From the NCBI RefSeq assembly GCF_024734665.1, contig NZ_CP102931.1, forward strand, positions 1,300,001 through 1,364,000: a DNA stretch of 64,000 nucleotides, in the 5' to 3' direction. Both the position numbers and the translations under genes were made by a program. Positions 8,390 to 16,740 of this stretch are shown here, piece by piece. Positions within the stretch are counted from its first letter, which is position 1; each line of letters opens with the position of its first letter. The stretch comes from Variovorax paradoxus. Lineage in GTDB: Bacteria; Pseudomonadota; Gammaproteobacteria; Burkholderiales; Burkholderiaceae_C. The notes below the pieces were generated by a model. That model was not told the origin of the DNA and searched no databases. It worked only from the letters and a program-made list of their open reading frames with translations.

Positions 8390-8781
8390 GGGTTTGGTGT
8401 GTGGCAGCAGATGCAGAGTTTGTTTCCGTCCGGATCGCGGAAGTAGGCGCCATAGTAGTCCGGGTGGTAGTGCGGCCTGAGGCCGGGCGGGCCTTCGCAC
8501 ACGCCGCCATGCGCGAGGGCGGTGGCATGGGCGCGGTCCACCGTGGCCCGGTCGGCGGCCATCAGCGCCACCATCTGTCCGTTGCCGGGCGAAGCGGCTT
8601 GGTCGTCGTACGGGGTACCCACCAGGAAGAGCGGGCGGGGCGCATCAGGGCTTTGCCAACCGGCCCAGGGCTTGCCGTCATCGCGAAACCTCAGCTTGAG
8701 GCCGAGCTCGCCCATGAGCGCCGAATAGAAGGAGAAGGCGCGCTCGAAGTCGTTCGCGCCGATGTAGACGTGAGACAGCAT
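8383..8781 (-). CDS. VOC-family (glyoxalase/bleomycin-resistance-like) protein
   Basis: A 132-residue single-domain VOC protein. It starts MLSHVYIGANDFERAFSFYSA, with the first metal-type His at residue 4. It has the late motif GAYFRDPDGNKLCI, where most relatives have a metal-binding Glu or His and here Lys-Leu-Cys follows. The C-terminus CCHTPNPC is cysteine-rich. It may be a glyoxalase-like lyase or a binding protein; the reaction cannot be assigned. It lies upstream of, and overlaps, the holin-like gene. Confidence 0.8.
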   Translation of the reverse strand: MLSHVYIGANDFERAFSFYSALMGELGLKLRFRDDGKPWAGWQSPDAPRPLFLVGTPYDDQAASPGNGQMVALMAADRATVDRAHATALAHGGVCEGPPGLRPHYHPDYYGAYFRDPDGNKLCICCHTPNPC

Positions 8782-8882
8782 GCGAGTGAATTCTTCCTGG
8801 TTAGCCTTTGAATTGTTGAGCGTTGTTTTCGATTGTCACCCCGGGAAACAATTGCGGGCTGGCCGTTAAGATCGCCGCTCTT

Positions 8883-10298
8883 ATGGCCAACGCGTCTATC
8901 GCCAGCATGACCCCCGCCCCGGCTTCGGCCGACGAGGCCGAATCGTGGGTGCGCGGCGAGCTCATCCGCAGCCTGATGCGCTCCGCGCGGGGCTCGTATT
9001 TTGTCTCGGCCGCGCTCATGCCCGCGATGGTCGGCCTGAACTGGGCCTACGTGCCCCGGTGGGAGCTGCTCACATGGCTCGTGGCCGGCCTCATCGCCAC
9101 CGCGTGCCGCGCATGGGGCGCGCGGGTCTATGCGGTGCGCTATGCCGGGCGCAGCGCGGCGGCGCAGCAGCAGTTCACCGAGCGCTACGGCTTCGTCTGG
9201 AGCACCAGCGCGGTGGTGTGGGGGCTATCGGTGCTGCTGTTCTTCGAGCGCACGCCGCAGGTCAACCAGTTCATGAGCTGGCTCATCGTGGCCGGCGTGG
9301 GCACCTTCCCGCTCAACGGGCTGGCGCTGCATCCGCCGCTGCTCAAGCGCTACGTCAACACGCTGTTCATCACGATGCTGGGCGCGGTGGTGATCCGCCT
9401 GGCGTCGATCGCGCTGCACCATCCGCAGTTCCAGTACGGCTACCTGATGCCCATCCTGCCGATCCTTCACTGGTTCCTGCTGCTGCGGGCGGGGCGGCAC
9501 ATTCACGAGACGGCGCGCAACAGCCTGGAGCTGCTGTTCCACAACCACATCCTGATCAAGTCGCTGACCCAGCAGCGGCAGGCGGCGGTGTCGGCCGTGG
9601 CCATGAAGAACCGTTTCCTGGCCAGCGCCGCGCACGACATGCGCCAGCCGGTGCTGGCACTTTCGTTGTACGCCGACTGGCTGCGCAACGAGCCGGAGCT
9701 GGTGCTGGAGCTCGCACCGAAGATCGTGCGCGCCACGCATGCGGTGAATGCGCTGTTCGACTCCATGTTCGACCTGGCGCGGATCGACTCGGGCCAGGTG
9801 CGCCTGCATGTCGAGCGGGTCGATGTGCCCGAGCTGCTGCACGACCTCGAGCTGCAATACCGCCCGGTGGCCGAGAGCCGTGGGCTGGACTTCCGCGTGC
9901 ACGTGTGCGAGGGCTCGTTCCTGACCGACCCCATTCGCGTGCGCCGCATGATCGGCAACCTGCTGGCCAACGCCATCAAGTACACGGCCGAAGGCGGCGT
10001 GCTGCTGGCCGCGCGGCAGACACGCGACGGCCTGCGCGTGGAAGTGTGGGACACCGGCATCGGCATCGCGCCCGAGCACTTGCGCGACGTGTTCCTGGAG
10101 TTCTACAAGGTGGCGGACCATGCCGGCACCTCCGACGGCTTTGGCCTGGGCCTTGCCATCGTCGCGCGGTTGTCGCACGTGCTGGGCCACCCCGTCAGCG
10201 TGCGTTCGCGCCTGGGCAGCGGCAGCGTGTTCCGCGTGGCGCTGCACGACGCCGATGAAGCGGTAGCGCAAGCCCGCGTGAGCGCGTCGGGCGGCTGA
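8883..10298 (+). CDS. sensor histidine kinase with N-terminal membrane domain
   Basis: A 471-residue kinase. The N-terminal part (about residues 35-210) has several hydrophobic segments and no recognised sensor fold. It is followed by a HisKA domain with H-box SAAHDMRQPVLALSLYAD (phosphorylated His near residue 250). The HATPase_c domain has the N-box NLLANAIKYTAEGG, G1 VWDTGIGIAPEHL and G2 DGFGLGLAIVARLSHVLGH. The start is uncertain: ATG 8883 or 8907, neither with a strong ribosome site. A convergent LuxR-type response regulator follows directly, and the pair may form a two-component system. The ligand is unknown. Confidence 0.88.
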   Translation: MANASIASMTPAPASADEAESWVRGELIRSLMRSARGSYFVSAALMPAMVGLNWAYVPRWELLTWLVAGLIATACRAWGARVYAVRYAGRSAAAQQQFTERYGFVWSTSAVVWGLSVLLFFERTPQVNQFMSWLIVAGVGTFPLNGLALHPPLLKRYVNTLFITMLGAVVIRLASIALHHPQFQYGYLMPILPILHWFLLLRAGRHIHETARNSLELLFHNHILIKSLTQQRQAAVSAVAMKNRFLASAAHDMRQPVLALSLYADWLRNEPELVLELAPKIVRATHAVNALFDSMFDLARIDSGQVRLHVERVDVPELLHDLELQYRPVAESRGLDFRVHVCEGSFLTDPIRVRRMIGNLLANAIKYTAEGGVLLAARQTRDGLRVEVWDTGIGIAPEHLRDVFLEFYKVADHAGTSDGFGLGLAIVARLSHVLGHPVSVRSRLGSGSVFRVALHDADEAVAQARVSASGG

Positions 10299-10307
10299 GC
10301 GCCACAT

Positions 10308-10332
10308 AAAAAACCGCGCACAGGGCGCGGTT
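10308..10332 (-). terminator. intrinsic terminator of the response-regulator gene
   Basis: Read on the minus strand, the stem AACCGCGC/GCGCGGTT (8 bp, loop CCTGT) is followed by a run of seven T. It lies about 30 bases after the minus-strand response regulator stop and ten bases past the kinase stop on the other strand. Confidence 0.8.
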
Positions 10333-10361
10333 CTGGAGGTCGTCAGGCTCGCCGGCGGGAA

Positions 10362-10964
10362 TCAGCCCGACAGCAAGCCGTTGGTGCGCGCGTAGTGCAG
10401 AGCCTGCGTGCGGCTCTTCACGCCGAGCCTGCGGAACAGGCGCCACAGGTGCACCTTCACCGTGTGCTCGCTGATCTCCAGGTCGGTGGCGATGTCGCGG
10501 TTGCTCATGCCCTTGTCGAGCATGGCGATCAGCTGCGTCTGCCGCTTCGACAGCTTGCCGCTGTTGGCGGCTGGCATTTCGTCGGCTTCATCTTCCGAGC
10601 CTGCCATCAGCAGGCCGCGCAAGGCAGCCGCCAGCTCGTTGGAACTGGCCGACTTCTCGATATAGGTGTCCGCGCCCGCTTCGATGCAGGCGTCCTCCAT
10701 GTCCGCGGAAGGTGCCGCCGAATACACGGCAATGGGCACGTTCGGATAGACCTGCTTGACCGCGATCACGCCCGACACGCCATTGGTGTCCGGGAGCTTC
10801 AGGTCCAGGCAGAAGAGGGTGGGCGCACCACGCTGCTGCACCGAGCTCGCGAGCTTGTCGAGGCGCTCGAGCTCGACGATGTTCTCGGCCGGACGCAATC
10901 GCCGCAAGACCATCACGATCGCGTCGCGCATCAGGGGGTGGTCGTCGATGACATAAATGCTCAT
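10362..10964 (-). CDS. NarL/LuxR-family response regulator
   Basis: A 200-residue regulator: receiver domain (MSIYVIDDHPLMRDAIVMV, phospho-acceptor Asp in FCLDLKLPDTNGV) followed by a LuxR-type helix-turn-helix (LSKRQTQLIAMLDKGMSNRD, then SEHTVKVHLWRLFRRLG). The ATG at 10964 has an AGGAAG ribosome site and gives the standard receiver start. An upstream reading frame adds 26 residues that do not fit. It is convergent with the membrane histidine kinase at 8883-10298, its probable partner. The target genes are not known. Confidence 0.9.
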   Translation of the reverse strand: MSIYVIDDHPLMRDAIVMVLRRLRPAENIVELERLDKLASSVQQRGAPTLFCLDLKLPDTNGVSGVIAVKQVYPNVPIAVYSAAPSADMEDACIEAGADTYIEKSASSNELAAALRGLLMAGSEDEADEMPAANSGKLSKRQTQLIAMLDKGMSNRDIATDLEISEHTVKVHLWRLFRRLGVKSRTQALHYARTNGLLSG

Positions 10965-11038
10965 GTTTTCTTCCTTTGTGATCGCACCGTCTTCTCTCTT
11001 CCTGCTCATCGGCGGATAAGCCGATGGGCTTTGCCGGA

Positions 11039-12370
11039 TCAACTCCCGCTTGTTGTGGGTGTTGCCTCCGTCAGGGCCTCCAGCGCCTCGGTGACGGCGC
11101 GTGTTCCTTCTGTGTCGATGGGTTCCAGCTGGCTGGCCAGCGTGGTCAATGCTTCGCCGCGCTGCGTCTGCAAGATCGCGATGGTACGGCCCGCTTCCTG
11201 CGGCGACGTGAATCCACGGCTTTGCAGCAGGGTTTCGCCGCGCGCATCCAACAGCTTGAAATAGAAAAGCCCGTCCGCCTTTTCGCGGTACTGCTTGAAA
11301 CTTGGCTTCGCGACCTTGGCCGCCTTGGCTGCGCCCTTGTCCTTGCCGGCCGCGAGATTGCGCAGGCCGACCGCGTGGCGCAGGCTGGCCATGAATGGCT
11401 TCGACAACGCCTGAGCCTTCTCGGCGCCGACGAGCAGCGTGCGCTCGATCTGCGCCGGGTCGTTCATGAGCGCGTCGTAGCGCGCGCGCAGCGGCGCCAC
11501 TTCATGGTCGATGCGCTCGAACAGCAACTGCTTGGCATCGCCCCAACTAATGCCATTGGCGTACTCCTTGCGCAGCGACTCGGTTTCTTCGGCGCTGGCA
11601 AAGGCCTGGTAGATCTGGAACAGGGCCGAGCCCTCGGTGTCCTTCGGCTCGCCGGGGGCGCGCGAGTCGGTCACGATGCTGGAGATCTGCTTTTGCAGCT
11701 GCGCGCGCGGCGCAAACAGCGGGATCGTGTTGCCGTAGCTCTTGCTCATCTTGCGGCCGTCGAGGCCGGGCAGGGTGGCAACGGCGTCGTCGATCTCGGC
11801 CTCAGGCAGCGTGAAGTGATCGCCGTACAGGTGGTTGAAGCGCTGCGCCATGTCGCGCGCCATCTCGATGTGCTGCACCTGGTCGCGGCCCACGGGCACC
11901 TTGTGGGCGTTGAACATCAGGATGTCCGCGCCCATGAGCACCGGGTACATGAAGAGGCCGGCCGTCACGTCGGCGTCGGGGTCCTCGCCCTTGGCCACGT
12001 TCTTGTCGAGCTGCGCTTTGTATGCATGCGCGCGGTTGAGCACGCCCTTGCCGGTGACGCAGGTGAGGAACCAGGTCAGCTCGGGGATCTCGACGATGTC
12101 CGACTGGCGATAGAAGGTGACGCGCTCGGGGTCGAGCCCGCAGGCCAGCCAGCTGGCGGCGATCTCTAGCGTGGAGCGCTGGATGAGTGCTGGCTCCTGC
12201 ACCTTGATGAGCGCGTGGTAGTCGGCCAGGAAGAAGAAGCTCTGCACACCGGGCGCGACGCTTTGCCGCACCGAATGGCGGATCGAACCGACGTAGTTGC
12301 CGAGGTGCGGCGTGCCCGACGGCGTGATGCCGGTCAGGACGCGCAGGGGAGCTTGGGAAGACGAAGCCAT
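11039..12370 (-). CDS. trpS: tryptophanyl-tRNA synthetase with C-terminal extension
   Basis: Class I aminoacyl-tRNA synthetase that charges tRNA-Trp. The HIGH-like motif is TPHLGNYVG (residues 20-28) and the KMSKS loop is GRKMSKSYGN (about residue 203). At 443 residues it is about 100 longer than the common bacterial enzyme (around 335). The extra C-terminal segment, from about residue 360, contains GLFYFKLLDARGETLLQS and GFTSPQEAGRTI. It resembles the DUF1508/YegP fold, which I infer from pattern only. The start MASSSQAPLRVLTGITPSG is normal. It lies 16 bases after the site-2-protease-like gene on the same strand. Confidence 0.95.
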   Translation of the reverse strand: MASSSQAPLRVLTGITPSGTPHLGNYVGSIRHSVRQSVAPGVQSFFFLADYHALIKVQEPALIQRSTLEIAASWLACGLDPERVTFYRQSDIVEIPELTWFLTCVTGKGVLNRAHAYKAQLDKNVAKGEDPDADVTAGLFMYPVLMGADILMFNAHKVPVGRDQVQHIEMARDMAQRFNHLYGDHFTLPEAEIDDAVATLPGLDGRKMSKSYGNTIPLFAPRAQLQKQISSIVTDSRAPGEPKDTEGSALFQIYQAFASAEETESLRKEYANGISWGDAKQLLFERIDHEVAPLRARYDALMNDPAQIERTLLVGAEKAQALSKPFMASLRHAVGLRNLAAGKDKGAAKAAKVAKPSFKQYREKADGLFYFKLLDARGETLLQSRGFTSPQEAGRTIAILQTQRGEALTTLASQLEPIDTEGTRAVTEALEALTEATPTTSGS

Positions 12371-12386
12371 GGGACGAAGAGGGAAC

Positions 12387-13058
12387 TTAGCGCAGCAAAG
12401 CCACGAGCGGAATGAGGAACGTATTGATGATGGCGTAGCCCGCAGCCATCAGCGGCTGCAGCCAGAGCTTGCCGAGGACTCCGGCCAGCACCAGCGCCAT
12501 CACGATGAAGAAGCCGTAGGGCTCGATGCGCGCAAGAAAGTTTGGCACTGGTCCATTCGGCAGCAACCCGACGAGGATGCGGCCGCCATCGAGCGGTGGC
12601 AAGGGGAACAGGTTGAAGGCCCACATCACGAGGTTGACCAGCACGCCACCCTGCGCCATCTGTACGAAGAAAGGTTCGTCGATGCCCGCAGCGCGTAGCA
12701 GAACGAAGAGGATGGCCCATATGAGTGCCATCACGAAGTTCGCGGCCGGCGCTGATAGCGACACCCAGAGCAGATCCCGCTTCGGATTGCGCAGGTTGCT
12801 CGGATCGAACGGAATCGGCTTGGCATAGCCAAACAGCAACGCACCTGAGGTCGCAAAGTACAGCACCAGCGGGATCAGCAGCGTGCCGATGGGATCGATG
12901 TGCTTGATCGGGTTTAGTGTGAGCCGGCCCATCATGGCTGCCGTCTGATCGCCGAAGTGGCTTGCCACGCGGCCCCGGACCACGGCGGGCACCGTAATGG
13001 CGAACAGCACCGGCAGCGCCAGGATCAGGACGGTTTGAATCTGACTTGAAATATCCAC
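12387..13058 (-). CDS. site-2 protease (M50) homologue lacking the HExxH motif
   Basis: A 223-residue polytopic membrane protein of the S2P/M50 family. The second catalytic motif is intact: NLFPLPPLDGGR (residues 149-160), with the metal-binding Asp at 157. Family sequence LNPIKHIDPIGTLLIP is also present. However, the first motif, normally HExxH in a context like ITLHEAAHGYVARHFGD, reads ITVPAVVRGRVASHFGD here. Both zinc-binding His and the catalytic Glu are therefore replaced (P24, A25, R28). Neither other frame of that segment restores HExxH, so a simple frameshift does not explain it. The usual AGPxxN is also SAPAAN. It is probably a non-proteolytic pseudoprotease. It is followed 16 bases later by trpS. 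Confidence 0.85.
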   Translation of the reverse strand: MDISSQIQTVLILALPVLFAITVPAVVRGRVASHFGDQTAAMMGRLTLNPIKHIDPIGTLLIPLVLYFATSGALLFGYAKPIPFDPSNLRNPKRDLLWVSLSAPAANFVMALIWAILFVLLRAAGIDEPFFVQMAQGGVLVNLVMWAFNLFPLPPLDGGRILVGLLPNGPVPNFLARIEPYGFFIVMALVLAGVLGKLWLQPLMAAGYAIINTFLIPLVALLR

Positions 13059-13099
13059 TGGGCGATTGTGTCAGACGGGAGTGGTTCTCAGCCCCGATT

Positions 13100-13735
13100 T
13101 CAGAGGCCAAGCACAGCCAATGCACCGCGCCCCTGGCGCACCACGACCGGCTCGTCGCCCGTGCCCATGGGCGTGAGGTCGACCACCGTGGTTGGCTGCG
13201 ACGGGCAGGCACCGGCATCGATGACGCCAGCAATCTGCTTCTCGAAGCGCTCGCGGATGATCTGCGCGTCGTTCAACGCCTCGGTTTCGCCCGGTGCGAT
13301 CAGCGTGGTGGCCAGCAGCGGTGCGCCGTGCAGCGACAGCAGCTCCAGCAGCACCTTGTGATCAGGCACGCGCAGGCCGATGGTCTTGCGCTGCGGATGG
13401 CTCACGCGGCGCGGCACTTCCTTGGTGGCTTCGAGCAGGAATGTGTAGGGGCCGGGCGTGGCCGCCTTCAACAGGCGGTATTGTTTGTTGTCGACGCGTG
13501 CGTAGTTGGCCAGCTCGCTCAGGTCGCGGCACAGCAGCGTGAGGTGATGCTTCTCGTCGACCTGGCGGATGCGGCGCAACTGGTCGACCGCGTCCTTGTC
13601 GTCGAGGTGGCAGGCCAGCGCATAGCTGGAGTCGGTGGGCACCGCAATGATCTCGCCGCGCTCGAGCAGCGTGACGGCCTGCTTCAGCAGCCGCTGCTGC
13701 GGGTTCTCGGGGTGGACTTCGAAGTACTGGGCCAT
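13100..13735 (-). CDS. Sua5/YciO/YrdC-family (L-threonylcarbamoyladenylate synthase type) protein
   Basis: A 211-residue YrdC-fold protein. The nucleotide/tRNA-modification motif is visible as AVTLLERGEIIAVPTDSSYAL (shown in part, residues about 20-40), followed by KHHLTLLCRDLSELANYA, TPGPYTFLLEATKEVPRR and TIGLRVPDHKV. This composition matches the YciO-like branch rather than canonical TsaC, so participation in t6A synthesis is likely but not certain. The start at 13735 (MAQYFEVHPENPQQ) is standard for the branch. A much longer frame upstream overlaps the transporter gene and is not real. It lies 15 bases after the DMT transporter, in a minus-strand cluster. Confidence 0.88.
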   Translation of the reverse strand: MAQYFEVHPENPQQRLLKQAVTLLERGEIIAVPTDSSYALACHLDDKDAVDQLRRIRQVDEKHHLTLLCRDLSELANYARVDNKQYRLLKAATPGPYTFLLEATKEVPRRVSHPQRKTIGLRVPDHKVLLELLSLHGAPLLATTLIAPGETEALNDAQIIRERFEKQIAGVIDAGACPSQPTTVVDLTPMGTGDEPVVVRQGRGALAVLGL

Positions 13736-13749
13736 GAAAAAACTCCGGA

Positions 13750-14727
13750 TCAGGATTCGGCGGGCTCGATAGGCACGCGGCGCTCGCGCACCGTGAGCCA
13801 CGCGCCGGCCGCACCGCAGACCGCGATCATCGCCATGCCGATGAGCGAGTAACGGTCGGGCAGTTGGGAAAAGATGAGCCAGCCGCCGAGCATGGCAAAA
13901 GCGATCTGGGCATAAAGATAAGGCGTGAGCGTGGATGCCGGCGCGCGCTGGTAGGCCAGGATCAGGATGAAGTGACCCACCGTGCCCATGAAACCCATCA
14001 GGCACAGCAGCGCCCACCAATGCCATGAGTCCAGCTCGGTCCACACGAAGGGCACTGCGAGCGATGCAATCAGCGCGCCGACCCAGCCGGTATAGAAATG
14101 CATCGTGAGCGGGTTCTCGGTCTGCGCGAGCTTGCTCGTGAGCACCTGGAACCACGCATTGGTCAGCACCAGCCCGATCGGCAGCAGGATGGCCCAGCTG
14201 AATGCGTCGCCGCCCGGCCGCAGGATGACCAGCGTGCCGATGAAGCCACCCGCCACCAGTACCCAGCGCAGCGGCGACACATATTCCTTGAGCGTGGTGG
14301 CGGCCAGCAGCGTGATCACCAGCGGTGCGATCAGCACGATCGACGTGAACTCGGCCAGCGGCATGTAGCGCAGGCTCAGGAAGGCCAGCGTGCTCGACAC
14401 CAGCAGCAGCGCACCGCGCAGCAACTGGTAGCGCGGGTGCCGCGTGCGCAGCAGCGCCGTGCCATGCAGTGGCAGGAGCACGGCCGTGGTGGCCACGGCC
14501 TGGAATGCATAGCGGAACCACACGCCCATGAGGATGGGCACGCCTGCGGTAGAGGCCTTGGTTGCGGTGTCGAGCGTGGCGAAGCAGGCCACGGCCACCA
14601 GCACCAGGCCGATGCCCGCGAGGATGCGGCCCGATTCGGTGTCGCGTGCCTTTTGCGCCGCGAGGCGCGCATTCGCCAGCGCAACGGTTGCCGCGTTGTC
14701 GATGCCGGTCCCGGGGTTCTGGCTCAC
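13750..14727 (-). CDS. DMT-superfamily (EamA) transporter
   Basis: A 325-residue inner-membrane protein with about ten hydrophobic segments in two EamA repeats. Landmarks are ILAGIGLVLVAVACFATLDT, FLSLRYMPLAEFTSIVLIAP and LAYQRAPASTLTPYLYAQIA. The likely start is GTG at 14727, which forms a GTGA overlap with the stop of the PHP phosphatase gene and so couples translation. A more upstream codon (14757) would lie inside that gene. It may export or import a small metabolite; the substrate is unknown. Confidence 0.85.
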   Translation of the reverse strand: MSQNPGTGIDNAATVALANARLAAQKARDTESGRILAGIGLVLVAVACFATLDTATKASTAGVPILMGVWFRYAFQAVATTAVLLPLHGTALLRTRHPRYQLLRGALLLVSSTLAFLSLRYMPLAEFTSIVLIAPLVITLLAATTLKEYVSPLRWVLVAGGFIGTLVILRPGGDAFSWAILLPIGLVLTNAWFQVLTSKLAQTENPLTMHFYTGWVGALIASLAVPFVWTELDSWHWWALLCLMGFMGTVGHFILILAYQRAPASTLTPYLYAQIAFAMLGGWLIFSQLPDRYSLIGMAMIAVCGAAGAWLTVRERRVPIEPAES

Positions 14728-15581
14728 TGCTGGATGCGATCGCCGAGCAGTTCCCACACAGGAGTGAGCGCGCCGGGCAACGGCGGCAGCTTGCCGAGAT
14801 CGCAGTGACTCTCGTCGGGGCTGTGGAAATCGCTGCCGCGCGAGGCGGCGAAATCGAACTCGAGCGCCTTGTCGGCGTACTCGACATATTCGGCCGGCGT
14901 GTGGCTGCCGGTGACGACCTCGATCGCCTTGCCACCATGCGCCTTGAATTCGAGGAACAGCGCGTACTCCTCGTTGGCCGTGAACTTGTAGCGGCCTGGG
15001 TGCGCGATCACGGCCATGCCCTTGGCGGCGGTGATCCAGTGCACAGCGTCCTTCAGCGAGGCCCAGCGGTGCGGCACGTAGCCGGGCTTGCCTTCGGTGA
15101 GGAACTTGCGGAACACCTCGGGCGTGTCGCGGCAGTGGCCTTGCTCGACGAGGAAGCGCGCGAAGTGCGTGCGCGAAATGAGTTCGGGGTTGCCGACGAA
15201 CCTGAGCGCGCCTTCGTACGCACCGTGGATGCCGACCTTGGCCAGCCCCTCGGACATTTCCTGCGCGCGCTTGCCGCGGCCGCCGCGTGTGTCGTAGAGG
15301 CCTTGCGACATGGACGCGTCGTCGGCATCGAAGCCCAGGCCGACGATGTGCACTGTTTCGCCCGCGAAGGTCACCGAGATCTCGGTGCCGGTGAGGTAGC
15401 GCATGCCGTTTGCACGCGCTGCCGCAGCGGCGCGGTGCTGGCCGCCGACCTCGTCGTGGTCGGTGAGGGCCCAGAGTTCGACCCCGTTGGCAGCCGCGCG
15501 CGCGGCCAATTCTTCGGGCGTCAGTGTGCCGTCGGAGACCACGGAGTGGCAGTGAAGATCGGCATTGAGAATGGAGGACAC
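14724..15581 (-). CDS. rnm: PHP-domain phosphatase/nuclease (RNase AM, YciV type)
   Basis: A 285-residue PHP-family metal hydrolase. The four metal-binding motifs are NADLHCHSVVSDGT (residues 6-19), ALTDHDEVGG (about 38), VIAHPGRYKF (about 195) and GSDFHSPDES (about 255). Members of this type (YciV/RnmI) hydrolyse 3',5'-nucleoside bisphosphates and act as 5'-3' exoribonucleases maturing rRNA 5' ends. That role is family knowledge, not shown here. It is followed by the DMT transporter through a GTGA overlap. The gap upstream to the ZntB-like gene is about 100 bases and holds nothing recognised. Confidence 0.88.
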   Translation of the reverse strand: MSSILNADLHCHSVVSDGTLTPEELAARAAANGVELWALTDHDEVGGQHRAAAAARANGMRYLTGTEISVTFAGETVHIVGLGFDADDASMSQGLYDTRGGRGKRAQEMSEGLAKVGIHGAYEGALRFVGNPELISRTHFARFLVEQGHCRDTPEVFRKFLTEGKPGYVPHRWASLKDAVHWITAAKGMAVIAHPGRYKFTANEEYALFLEFKAHGGKAIEVVTGSHTPAEYVEYADKALEFDFAASRGSDFHSPDESHCDLGKLPPLPGALTPVWELLGDRIQQ

Positions 15582-15678
15582 CCTCGCATTCTATGGGGTC
15601 TGGAACATCGATGCGGGCGCATGGATGCTGCGCAAGATGCTATTAAATAAATAGCATTACTGCGCCGCTGCATGCGGC

Positions 15679-16731
15679 TCAGCGCTTCTTGCGAAAAGCC
15701 GCCCAGGCCGCCACCGCGGTGAAGCTTGCGACGATTGCCACCACGATCCAGAAGCCGTGCTTGTGGTCGGCCAGCGGAATGCCGCCCACGTTCATGCCGA
15801 ACAGGCCGGCCAGGATGTTGATCGGCAGCGCCAGCACCGTGACCACCGTCAGCACGAACAGGCTGCGGTTGTTGTCCTCGTTCACGTTGGCGGCAATTTC
15901 TTCTTGCAGCAGCTTGATGCGCTCCTGCAGCGCCTGCATGTCGCGCAGCACCACCGAGAACTCCTCGGTCGAGCCGCGCAGCGCCTGTGCGTCGGGCTCG
16001 GCCATCCAGGCGGGAGGCCCCTGCAGCAGGCGGAACAGCGCGGCAGGCTCGGGCGCCAGCAGCCGCTGCAGCCGCACCAGCAGCCGGCGCAACACGCCGA
16101 GTCGCGCGCGCTTGTGGTCGAGGCGGCCGGCCAGCAGTTCGTCTTCGATGCGGTCGATGCGCGAGGTGACGCCGCGCACGATCTTCACCAGCACGTCGGC
16201 CTGCGCGCGTAGCAGGTGTTCGAGCAGCTCGGTGCTCGAGCGCGGCGCGTCGCCCGCCTTCACGGCCGTGCGCAGCGTGTCGACCGAGCGCAGCGGCTTG
16301 GTGCGCGCCGTGACCACGAGGCGCGGGCCCACGCTGATCCACAGCGTGGAGATGTCCGAGGGCTCGAAGCTGAACTCGAAGTGCACATCGTTGATGACGG
16401 CGATCAGCGAGTCGTCTGCGCGTTCGATGCGCGTGGAGGGCAGGCCTTCGTGCAGCGTCTCGTAGAAGGTGTCCGGGAGGTTCGCGTGCCGCACCAGCCA
16501 GCGCTCGGCATGCGCGTGGCTCAGGTTGAAGTGCAGCCAGACGTAGGAGGGGTTCTCTTCGCCGCTGCCTTCATCGCCCTTGTCGCGTTGTTCGACCAGC
16601 CAAGCCGCCGCCTGCGCGGAATCGATGACCCGCGCGGGCTCGGGTGCGGAGGCGTCGAACAGGTAGCCGGAGATCAGTCCGGCTTCGTCGCCTCCGTAAG
16701 ACTGGGAGGCGAGGTCATGAAATGCCGACAA
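15679..16731 (-). CDS. zntB: CorA/ZntB-family metal ion transporter
   Basis: A 350-residue CorA-superfamily protein: a long soluble, helical N-terminal funnel, then two C-terminal transmembrane helices. The GMN pore motif is present as LFGMNVGGIPL (GMN at about 312-314). The LFVLTVVTVLALPINILAG segment and basic tail AAFRKKR are typical. The sequence VGGIPLADHKHGFW after GMN favours the ZntB (zinc) branch over CorA (magnesium); the ion is inferred. It ends ten bases before the start region of its neighbour's stop (PiT gene at 16741), on the same strand. Confidence 0.85.
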   Translation of the reverse strand: MSAFHDLASQSYGGDEAGLISGYLFDASAPEPARVIDSAQAAAWLVEQRDKGDEGSGEENPSYVWLHFNLSHAHAERWLVRHANLPDTFYETLHEGLPSTRIERADDSLIAVINDVHFEFSFEPSDISTLWISVGPRLVVTARTKPLRSVDTLRTAVKAGDAPRSSTELLEHLLRAQADVLVKIVRGVTSRIDRIEDELLAGRLDHKRARLGVLRRLLVRLQRLLAPEPAALFRLLQGPPAWMAEPDAQALRGSTEEFSVVLRDMQALQERIKLLQEEIAANVNEDNNRSLFVLTVVTVLALPINILAGLFGMNVGGIPLADHKHGFWIVVAIVASFTAVAAWAAFRKKR

Positions 16732-16740
16732 GATGCGTGA

